From the NCBI GenBank assembly GCA_944474755.1, contig OX104116.1, positions 6,823,547 through 6,887,546 on the forward strand: 64,000 bases of DNA. Reading direction: 5' to 3'. The position numbers and the translations under genes were made by a program. Position 1 is the stretch's first letter. Each line of letters starts with the position of its first letter. The stretch comes from Limnoperna fortunei. Its lineage: Eukaryota > Mollusca > Bivalvia > Mytilida > Modiolidae. This document shows positions 1-11,400 of the stretch, in pieces. A model generated the notes under the pieces. That model was not told the origin of the DNA, ran no database searches, and saw only the letters and a program-made list of their open reading frames with translations.

Positions 1-400
1 ACGCCAAGACATACGCCAACGAACAAGGGATGGAATCGAAGTACAACACAAGGCAGTGTCAACGAAGTTGATGTAGAACCAAGAATACTAAGACAAACGC
101 CAACGAACAAAGGATGGAATCTAAGTCGAACACTATGTGGAGTAAATGAAGTTGATGTAGTACCAAGAACTCAAATACAAATGCCAACGAACAAAGGATG
201 GAATCTAAGTCGAACACTAGGTGGGGTAAATGAAGTTGATGTAGAACCAAGAACACCAAGACAAATGCCAATAAACAAAGGATTGAATCACAGTACACAA
301 CTAGGGGACGTGAATGTAGTGGTAAAGTGTGGAGATATTACTAAAGAGAACTCGGATGCCATAGTCAACTGCACATGTAGATCATTAGATTTATCTCGAG
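1..400 (+). CDS. PARP14-like: Gene 1 exon A: 28-residue repeats and start of macro domain
   Basis: Open in frame 1 from the window edge. It carries tandem units beginning [TM]P[TI]NKGWN and running through VNEVDVEPR, then passes into NVVVKCGDITKENSDAIVNC, the first beta strand and ADP-ribose loop of a macro domain. The donor is GAG|GTAATT after base 400, phase 1. The position that is usually Asn-Ala-Ala-Asn reads NCTC. Confidence 0.85.
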
Positions 401-2425
401 GTAATTGAAAGTATGTGAATATACACATTTTGTCTTATGCACCAGTTACAAGACTCTTCATGTTTATATGGGTCTCAGTTTCTTAACGTAAATGTAGTTA
501 GTCATTGACTATCACTGGAATGTCAACAAAAGTTCCTAAATTTAAATTAGATGTAAAATATATCTGTGTTTATATCCTGAAATAAATGACACTTTCAAAT
601 GGTGCTGCTGAAAAAATACTGTGTGTTTGATTTAGCCTATTACAAATGTAAACATCAAATAGAGCTGCTTGTGCTTGCTTTAAGGGTGTTTGTTTAAGTG
701 AGCATGTATGTGTGCTTAATATAAACCAAATCAAATAAGGAAAACATGTTTTAACAATTTCAAATTTTTTCAAAAACTTCCAATATTTCGTAGGTGCAGT
801 GTCCAAGGCTATACTAAAAGCTGCTGGCGAAGGTCTGCAGAGAGAGATCTATGAGGAAGGTAAGGACTATATCTGTATTGGAAAGCTGCAGTTTTACTAT
901 TTTCAGAAAAAATATCGTCCAGAACTAACAAACAATGCAGAATCGGACAGTAAAATTAGCATTAGACATCTACAAATAGTATGTTAGCACTACTGTTTAA
1001 AGTCCATGAATCCGGCCAGCTTGATTCTTGTTTGAAGTACATACAGATTTTCTCCGCTTGTATTTCAAAATTAAAACAGTAGCCCTGAATGGTTGTCATG
1101 TATCGCATTAGTCAATAATTAAGATGTATTTGTGTAATAATGGTATGTATAGTTAATGTAGTTTTACAATTAAAAATGTTAATAAATCTAAGAAAAATAC
1201 ATGTGTGCATGGTTTTGTCAGTAACATTTCATGCACTTATAACAATCATGTGTTGTGCATAGATTTTGTGACTCGCTGTTGAGTAGCAGCCGTAGTTAGT
1301 CCACACACCATGCAATAGATATAAGATAATTCGTTTGCTTTAAATTGGATTGAATTTCAGCAATTTTCCAGGGATATAAACATCCCATATTTATTAGGGA
1401 AGAAAACATAATGTTCAGAGAAAATCCCAAGCTTCAGTCGGAAAACTGGTAATCCTTTGAAAGGATAGCGTCAATTACACCCTATACATAGGAAACCTTA
1501 ATCACATAATCTGTGTTGACAAGGCTGGTGAACAAATTGTAGGCGACTACTTCCCTTACCAATCACCCAATGATCCCCAGATAATAATTGTTTTTGTTTG
1601 TTTGAATGGTGTTTTAACGCCACTTTCAGCAATTTTCAGCTATATCATGGCATTTAGTTTTTATTGGGCGAGGAAGCCGGAGTACCCGGAGAAAACCCCC
1701 GACCTGCGGTGGTAAAACTGGCAATCCTTGTCAATTAAGATTGGAGTCGAGTACACCCTGCCTGCAGTGAGAATCGAACCCGCAATCTCAGTATTGACAA
1801 ACCACGTGATCAATAGTAGACGAACTACCTTGACCACTCGGCCACCGAGGCCCCCAGATAATAATGGTGCACTTTAAAATGCATAAAAACTTAAATAAAT
1901 AAATTCATGGAAGACATGTTTTGTTTCTGTTGTTGTTAGCTATGGGTTCAGAGGACACAAATTTAATTGTAACATCAGGAGGCAAGATGAATTGTAAACA
2001 TGTTTTCCACTTAATGGCTCAGTCTAGTTTGCCAAAGTGGCAGGCTGGAGTAACAAAGTGCCTCCAGGAGGCTGATAAAAGGAGGTTATCTACACTGTCT
2101 CTGCCAGCATTAGGAACAGGTAGGTGTATTATTACACATTAGCAATAATAATCTCGTACTCAAGTGCAATGGCTATATATTTATGTATCCATGGTTAAAG
2201 GCTAAAGCATTATATATTTTTTAAATGTTTAAGGATGGTGTGGAGCACACACTGTCCAAAGTAAGGTTCAAACTGACAACGTCAGTGGTGACAAAATATA
2301 CCTACAACCAAGATACTGTTTTCGGGTCTTTTGCTTTATAAAAAGATCTATTGACCCACATTCATGTGAAACAAATAAAAGAACCCTTCCTACCACAACT
2401 ACATGTATATGTTTAATGGGATAGA

Positions 2426-2459
<34 letters not shown>

Positions 2460-5400
2460 CTTTATATAATATTTTTAACTACCTGTATTGTGTATTTACA
2501 CGACCCCAGTGGAATTATATTATTCCATCCCCAATGAAGAATATCTTTAGCATTTAGAGTTAAACGCCACTGATGAGTCTAGAATAGATAAAAAAACACG
2601 CGTCTGGCGTAAAGAATTTGTCACCATGGTAATTTTGATAACAGTTTGTTGGAATATTTGAGTAAAACCAAGAGATAGCTTGTCCGCGAGTGGCGGCGGT
2701 GAGCGCAATATATAGAGAAGTTTTAAGTTCAGTTGGAGTAAGAAAATTCAAGATCAATATTTTATGACTTGTTTACGTTATTTATTTGGCAGTTGCTATT
2801 TGTCCGGCTAGATGGTAAAATAGCTATGAGACTTCGTCTGGCTATTTGTCCGGCTAGCCGGAAGAATAGACCCTAAGCTATTTCTCCGGCTAAATATGAT
2901 ATAAAAAGTAACTTCTGGTTTATTTGTCCGTTGAGGTTATTTTGTCATACTCTACTCATGGCTACGTTTCGCTGAATTCAAGCTTTATTGGTAAGGATCT
3001 TAAAGGTCTAAAGTTAATGCCTTTTTTCCTTACCGAGAATATCGTGTGGGTGTGTCTTTTGTAAAATTCTTCATTTTTGCTTATTTCAAATTGACGGAGT
3101 CTTAATTGTAATCATTCATAAGAAGAATATTAATCGCCGATATAAAGTTTTCAGCCAGAGCAAGAGAGATAAGAGATTGACGCGTATTAATGCTGCCGCT
3201 GGACGCTCGTGACATGCGCATTTCTAATGGCCGGACGTATTTATTTATATTGACACTCAGTGACTAAGGCCATTCGTTGGTCAGTCTGTTTTTATAATTT
3301 TGACAAAAACACCGTCATTTGTATCGTTGCATAATCTTCTAGACTTCTATATCATTGTTTGTTTATGCTGTATCGTCATGTTTGTCGATCCGATACTAAA
3401 TAGGAGTAAAGTAAAGTAAAGTAAAGTAATATTTATTTAAAGTCGGATCACATACATAACAATAAACATAAGCTCTCAGGAGCTTTTATACCGACAATAC
3501 AATAAAATAAATAAACAACACATCAAGACACATATTAATAGTAAGACATACAAAGCATGTTAAGACAGAAATTATATAATCTAATATAAGACAGGCACAT
3601 ACATACTTATGCATAAAGCTAAAGCAAAATGTTAGAGCTAAAAGCACAGCAAGCATAAGCAAGAGCAATGCATATTACAGACAAGATATTTAAAATGATC
3701 ATGCACTTAAAAAAACAGTGTATCTCTGGCACAAAGTCCCTAAGATCTGCAAATAATACATGTACATGAAGGTCCAGTCCAGGTATTAATATGAATTTTG
3801 AACTGATTAAGATTTGTAATATCTCTTAATTCTTGAGGAAGGCTATTCCAGATCTTAGGGGCTGCGTACCTGAAAGATTTTAGGCCGTACCTGGTGGTTT
3901 TCACATGAGGAATGTCTGCTGTGTTTGTATATCTGAAGTTATAAGAATTATTTTTAATAACAATGAGATCTTGTAAAAATACCGGGCTTTCTTTTTTAAT
4001 AATTTTAAAAGTTTCAATAGCTATAGTTCTTAGGCGTCTAATTTTTAAAGATGGTAGAAGAGATTTTTCTTGTAACTTTTCATATGAACTAGATTTATCA
4101 TTGTATACAAATCGTAGAGCTCTCTCTTGCAGTTTTTCAATTTTTGTAGTATTGGTTTCAGAACAAAAGTGCCAAGTAAGAGGGCAATAGCTGAAGTTGG
4201 ACATTATAAAGGAGTAATAGATTGTCATTTTGCTTAGTCGATTTAAGTGGTGACCTATTCGCCTAAGAACATTTAATTGTCGAGCTGCCTTCTTACATAT
4301 ATTTGTAATGTGGGAGTTAAAATCTAACATGAAATCAATTGTGACACCAAGCAATTTAACTTCTTTTTCAGCTTCTATAATTGTACCATTTAAATCAAAC
4401 ATAAGATTACAATTGTTAGATTTTTTACCTATAGCAATTGCTTGAAACTTATCTGGATTTGCTTTCATTTTATTTAGACTAAACCATTTGATGAGTGCTA
4501 TGCTATCGAACTCAAGTGTACTTTTCAAGACGGATAAATTTTCGTCAGCACGAACCACAGTGTTGTCATCTGCATAATTATACAGAGTGGAGTATTTAAC
4601 AAAACTGAAAATATCATTTAAAAATATGTTAAAATAATACAGGCCCAATTATTTACCCTTGTGGCACACCTTTTAAAATATTCTGATACGAGCTAGTACA
4701 CTGTCCTATTTGTACACATTGGTTTCTATTTGAGATGTAGCTAGTCAAAAGATCTAATGCACTATTGGATACACCATAATGTTTCAACTTCAAAAGCAGT
4801 AAGTCATGTGGCAAACAATCAAATGCCTTTGACATGTCCATTAATATTGCTCCTACATACTTGTTACAATCAAGTGCGGATTTCCAGTCTTCCACAAGAC
4901 GGAGTAAGGTTGACTGACAGCCAAAGCCTGCCCTAAATGCTGTTAAATATGGATTAAAAATGTTTTCAAAATGTTCTGTAAGTTGCTCATGTATTGCACG
5001 TTCAAATAGTTTGAAATGGTGGGTAAGACACTTACAGGTCTGTATTTACCTTTGTCCAAACTACTATTTTTCTTGTAGATAGGACAGACTTTGGCTATCT
5101 TAAGATCATCTGGAAAAACAGAGCTAGATAAAGATCTATTAATTAAATCAGTGATTGGTTTCACTATAATAGGTGATGCATGTTTTAATAAAAAAGGCGA
5201 GATATTATCTACCCCTGTAGACTTTTTGACACTTAGTTGACTAATGTGCTTTTGTACAAATTTTATATCTACCGACTCAAACTGCAGTTTACTTATGTCA
5301 TCAAATTTACATTTCATTGTTTCATCAATTGATAAAATACTGGGATGTGTATCATCAATTACAATATTTGGGTCGCCTATATCTTTTGCTACAGCTATAT

Positions 5401-8400
5401 AATAGTTGTTAAATATTTCACAGATGTTCTCTTGTTCAATAACTAGGGTGTCACTTTCGAGCAGTATAATATCCTTCTTATGATAGCTACCCTTGTTTGA
5501 CAGTAAAGGTTTAATTGTTGGCCAAAAGTCTTTAGACTTTGGTCCCCCTACACATCTTTCTATAAAGTATTGATTTAAAGATTTTCTTTTAAGTTTGGTA
5601 ACAAGATTTCTTTGACAGATGTAATTTTTCTAGTGATCAGATGTTCTAAATTTTTGATATTTGTGAAAAAGCATTTTTTTATATATTGCTCTTCGTAAGT
5701 CTGCATTCATATATGGTACTTGCTTTGTTAAGACTTTTCTTTCCTGAAAAGGTGAATGCTTGTTTGCGACTTCTAAAAATTTACTGCTAAAACCTGCATA
5801 TGCCTGGTTTATATCTTTATTATTAACAAAATTATTAAAATCAATCTGTGCAAGATCTTGCGTAAAAGACTGAGCATTAAAATTTTTGAAACTTCTAGAA
5901 TATTTGTACTGAGATTTGTGGGGTTCTACATTTCAATTTACTTGTACAGCTATGTAGTTATGAAAATCGCTAAGGCCATTGCTAAAATTTAATGTTTTTT
6001 TACTAGATTTGGTTTATTTGTTAAAATAACATCTAAGTACTGGTTGGTAGCTTTCTTTAGAACCTATAATAATAATAATTTATATATATATATATATATA
6101 TAGTTGTCTAATGAAAATAATTATAACAACACTACTATGTACAAATAATATAACGCAATATTTCGCTCTACCAAAGAGCTTCATCAGGCGTTGACTGAAT
6201 CAAAAATTCAGATCAGAGAATTCGAAAGTAAATTTGATGGTGGGATGAAAATTGTTGCAATAGTTAAAAAAATCTATTAAATGTTCTTCACTTTCATTCC
6301 ATTTAATGTCAATGTCATCAATGAAACGGAACCATGACAATGGTTTATATGGTGCACCATCCAATTTACTTTCGAATTCTCTGATCACAAAATATCCTTT
6401 CTTGACACTACTACCTCCATCCAAAACGGAATTATGACAACAGATCTTCACATGAAAGCAACAGACAAACATCAATTTTTATCCCCCAAAAGTTGCCACC
6501 CAAGGCATTGTTTGCGCAGTATTCCTTACAGTCAAGCCATACGTATCAAAAGAATTTGCTCAACAGAAAACATCCAAAACCATCGTTTAAATGAACTTCG
6601 TAAACATTTACTCAAAAGAGGATACAAAATCAAAAACATCACCGAGGCATTTGGAAAAGCTCACAATGTTTCCAGAGATTCGTTGCTGAATTACAAATAT
6701 AAAAATATAACAAACAGCAGAATACCATTAGTCGTCACATACCACCCTGACTTAAAAAACATTTCAAATGTTGTAAGGAAACATTGGAACCTTGTCGAAA
6801 ATGATCCAAATTTAAAAAAGCTTTTCCCTGAACCACCTATAATGGCATACCGTCGGCCAAACAGTCTAAAAGATATTATTGTAAATGCTAGAGTCAAAAT
6901 GAACCCTCCTTCAAAACCTGGTGGATACAATCCATGCAATCGCAGGAATTGCAAATGCTGTAAAGCAGCAAACGTCGCTAGCACCTTTCGAAGCACAACA
7001 ACCAACGAAAGCTTTACAATATACTCCAATTGTTCCTGTAAATCCAGCAATTGTATTTACATACTGACCTGTGGAATTTGTAACATCCAGTATGTTGGAG
7101 AAACAGAGACAGCTTTCAATATGCGACTTAACAACCATCGCTCCTTTTTCACGAAAAATAGAAATTGTCCACTAACTCGCCACCTTAAAAGTACAGGCCA
7201 CTCTTTTGATACTGTAAAATTCCAAATTATTGATCAAAACCCAAAGTGGAATACATCAACCAGAAGACTTCGAGAAACATTTTGGATACATCAATTAAAA
7301 ACGCTAGAACCTGATGGATTGAACGAACGTAATCCACAGGTAGAATACTAAAATTTTTATGACCCAACAGTAATATGAACAACAAAAATATTTTCGATCC
7401 CTCAGCATCAGTATACATTTTTTGTATAAAGTGAACAACAAAAATATTTTCTATTATTTGAATTTTTGATTCAGTCAACGCCTGATGAAGCTCTTTGGTA
7501 GAGCAAAATATTGCGTTATATTATTTGTACATAGTAGTGTTGTTATAATTATTTTCATTAGACAACTATATTATTTTTATTTGTAATTGTATCAGTCTGC
7601 ATCTGACTGATCCAGCACTTATTAAACGAGATTGTTTGATTCAGATCGTTTCCGGTCTGACCTATATAAATCTCTTTGCAATTGCTACATTGGATGCAAT
7701 ATATCATACTTTTACAGGTCATGTTTCCATTGGTATATATTTTTAATCCGTCTTTGGAAGTTAATTCTGATCCCGTGTATATATAGTCACATGTTCCACA
7801 CCTACAGTCATTACATATAGAGACGGTAAAAGTGTGTTGACTGTGATTAGAGTCAAACTTGCACGCGTAAGTAAGCATTTTAGGTTCCATGGTTGTCGCT
7901 TACTTGAAAATACAATTACTCTGTTTATGAGACCTTTAATTTGTCGCATTGTGCTATTATTGGTTGATTTAAGCGTGCAACATGAAATATAATTGTATTG
8001 CAGGGATTGTAGTTACATGTAACTACAAACGGTGTTAATATATCATTGTTTGGTTCATTGTTTCTGGTTGTCCTAAGCTCCTGAATTGGTATTTTTTATA
8101 CCCCCGCTCGACAGAGTCGGGGGTATATAGTGGTCCTCATGTCCGTCCGTCCGTCCGTCCGTCCGTTCGTCCGTCCACATTTGGTTTCCGGATGATAATT
8201 CAAAAAGTTTACATTCGATTTGAATGAAACTTTGGGATATTGTTATATATCAGGTTGGTAAGAAGCCTATTGATTTTGGGAGAAATCCGTCAAGTTTCAA
8301 GGTCACAGTCCACGAAAAACGTTAGAAATTTTAACAAAAAAGTTGTTTCCGGACAATAACTCAAAAAGTTAACATCCGATTTGAATGAAACTTTGGGATA

Positions 8401-11400
8401 TTGTCATATATCAGATTGGTAAGAAGCCTATCGATTTTGGGGGAAATCCGTCAAATTTCAAGGTCACAGTCCACGAAAAACGTTAGAAATTTTAACAAAA
8501 AAATTGTTTCCGGACAATAACTCAAAAAGTTTACATCCGATTTGAATGAAACTTTGGGATATTGTCATATATCAGGTTGGTAAGAAGCCTATCGATTTTG
8601 GGGGAAATCAGTCAAATTTCAAGGTCACAGTCCACGAAAAACGTTAGAAATTTTAACATAAAAGTTGTTTCCGGACAATAACTCAAAAAGTTTGCATCCG
8701 ATTTGAATGAAACTTTGGGATATTGTTATATATCAGGTTGCTAAAAAGCCTTTTGATTTTGGGGGAAATCCATCAAATTTCAAGGTCGCAGTCCACGAAA
8801 AACGTTAGAAATTTTTACAAAAAAGTTGTTTCCGGATGATAACTCAAAAAGTTTGCATGTGATTTGAATGAAACTTTGGGATATTGTTATATATAAGGTT
8901 GGTAAGAAGCCTATCGATTTTGGGGGAAATCTGTCAAATTTCAAGGTCACAGTCCACGAAAAATGTTAGAAATTTTTACAAAAAGTTGTTTCCGGAAAAT
9001 AACTCAAAAAGTTTTCATCCGATTTTAATGAAACTGTAAAATATTCTTATATATTTTGTTGGTAAGAAGCCTATTGATTTTGGTGGAAATCCATCCAATT
9101 TCAAGGTCACAATCCACGAAAAAGGTTAGAAATTTTCACAAAAGCGGGGGTATCAGCGATCGCTAGATCGACTTTGTCTAGTTTCGAATTATCATGTTAC
9201 TGCAGTAATTCCTAGATCATATGGTATGGTTGTGTGTAGTCAAAACATCAAACGTCATCAATATAGAGTTAACTTGAATTCTCTCTGGTAATTTTGATAG
9301 AAAGTGTATATCGTCACGAACGAAGCTTGGAACGCATGAACATAACGGTTTTAGTATAATAGCTATGAAATTACGAAGTCGATTAGTTTTGCCTGTTGGC
9401 CCGGCGATAATAGGTATCAGTTTTAAGTCTGTTCACGATTTTGTTCATTAACTGCCATCTGGATTTGTTTTGACCTGTGGACTTTGTGTAGACCGTAAAA
9501 ATTACTTGTGCGCGATTTGAAATTTGTTAGATATTCGGTTTCCGTGTCAGTAGGGGATGGTTCATGTTTTGAAGCTAGATTGTTAAGTCTACGATGGGTT
9601 TGTATGTCCACTTTGGACTGAAGTTCTCAATAGAATGTTTAGCACAAAGACTCCAGTTATGTTTTACTTTTATTAGACACATATATAAACTGTATACAAA
9701 TGTAATTTTCCCGACAAATGTATACATACCAACGAATGGCCTTAGTCATTGAGTGTCAATATAAATAAATAACGTCAACAAGTCATAAATTATTGCTGGA
9801 AAAAATGTAAGTCCACTGGGATCGTGTAAATACACAACTGATATAAAGTCTAAAGAAAGTTACCAACCAGTACACTTATTACATATGGGATCGACAAACA
9901 TTACGATATAGCATAAACAAATAATATACAAGTCTAGACGATTATGCAACAATACAAATGACGGTGTTTTTGTCAAAATTATAGACACAGACTGACCAAC
10001 GAATGGCCTTAGTCATTGAGTGTCAATATAAATAAATAACGTAAACAAGACATAAAATATTGATCACTGTAATTGAACTTAAAACTTCAATATATTGCCT
10101 CTACCATCTGCCACCGGAGCTTTCACTTGGCTCTTTTACAACAAGATGTTATAAAATTACCAAGGTTACAAATTCATTACGCCAGACGCGCGTTTCGTCT
10201 ATTAAAGACAGTGGAGTTTAACTCTAAATGCGTAAGGTATTCTTTATTGGGAGATGGAATAATATAAGCCCACTGGGATCATCTAAATATAAAAAACAGG
10301 TAGTTCAAAATATTATAAAAAGGGTCTAAAGACAGCTACTGATATTATATGAAAAAAAGATGAAAAATCCACTAAAGTATCTATTTATTACACTTTTGGC
10401 ATAAAATAAACCGTATAAATAAATCCATCAATCAATTAATAACAGTTCTATCCGACCGGTTTCATCTCTCTGAGATATTCATGGCTGAACTGAGTTACAA
10501 GGTGTTATGATTTAGTCATAGAATAATCGTTTCTTCCAGTATCAAGTCATAGTTGCTAAAAATGATGACAGAATTAAATCAGTCCAGAAAGTGTGATTTC
10601 AGATAATTACTCGAGAACCGTACATAGGATTGTAATTGAACATGTGTATAGTATTACTTTTATTAAGAGAAAGATCTCTACTTGGAGGTCAATACTCAAT
10701 GTCATAATTTAAACAAAGTTAGTGCTGAAAATGGATCTCTTATTACCTAGTATGTATTTTAAGCAAACTGCAAACATGTATACATGGTAAGATAATGGGA
10801 GGGATTATGCGATATTGTGAGCATGCTAATTAATTAATTTAAACTTCAGAACTTTCTTTACTCTCTTGAAATGCCAATATATAATTTGTTAAACAAAGTA
10901 AAATAACTAAATGTAGTCTTCTTTGATTTTAATGATCATGTATTCAGTGATAAATGTTGTATTTTGGGTATTGTAGGACAAAAGGCATTAAAGCCAAGTG
11001 AAGTTGCATCAGCCATATTTAATGCAGTGAAGAGTTTCTTAGCTGTACATGTAAAGCAAATGACAGTTGTAGTCTACCAAGAGGAGATGGCTGGTGAATT
11101 CATCACAGAACTAAAAAACATAGCTAGTTTAAACAGACATATGACATATAGTTTTGCCGACCGTGGTGAGTAAGCATACAATTTTTGTATGGATTAAATA
11201 TTTCGGATTTTTCCATTTTAAGTAATTGCCAGCTGCTATCTTATGTTGTTTTGTTTTTTTAATTTTTCGTTCTTTTTTATGCAGCAATATTTAGTCTTTT
11301 ATCATGGCCAGGGTTTTAAACCCTAATATCCCGTTGACTATGTGGGTTTGCCACCACTAACTTCATTTTCATGAAGGCAATAAAGGTTCCATTGGAATTC

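Larger units (their letters stand above)
6080..7570 (+). mobile_element. Inner Penelope-like element with 5' inversion
   Basis: The plus-strand part (from about 6353) encodes the reverse-transcriptase thumb and a GIY-YIG endonuclease. The left part (about 6100-6353) is inverted: its minus strand reads WFRFIDDIDIKWNESEEHL and FHPTIKFTFEFSD, the palm motif that should precede the plus-strand sequence. About 110 bp of terminal sequence, including a hammerhead motif, is present inverted at both ends (6100-6200 and 7460-7566). The (TA)n run at 6078-6102 marks the left border. Confidence 0.8.
2490..10335. mobile_element. Outer Penelope-like element with inverted terminal arms, heavily nested
   Basis: About 0.9 kb at 2490-3401 is matched in inverted orientation by 9840-10335, with a second partial copy from about 9720. 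Both arms include a block near GACACTCA(G/A)TGACTAAGGC and a block with ACGCGCGTCTGGCGTA-like sequence. Between them, on the minus strand, lie a GIY-YIG endonuclease fragment (7558-7890) and a reverse-transcriptase N-terminal fragment (9423-9611). I infer one old Penelope-like element with terminal repeats, later hit by a LINE (3402-6060), a second Penelope-like element (6080-7570) and a tandem-repeat element (8098-9180). Boundaries are approximate. Confidence 0.65.

Noticed and set aside
6691..7138. Minus-strand frames opposite the GIY-YIG region
   Set aside because: They are shadows of the Penelope coding strand.
8184..9143. CRISPR-like regular repeats
   Set aside because: Units are contiguous 161-bp tandem repeats without unique spacers, in a eukaryotic mobile element.
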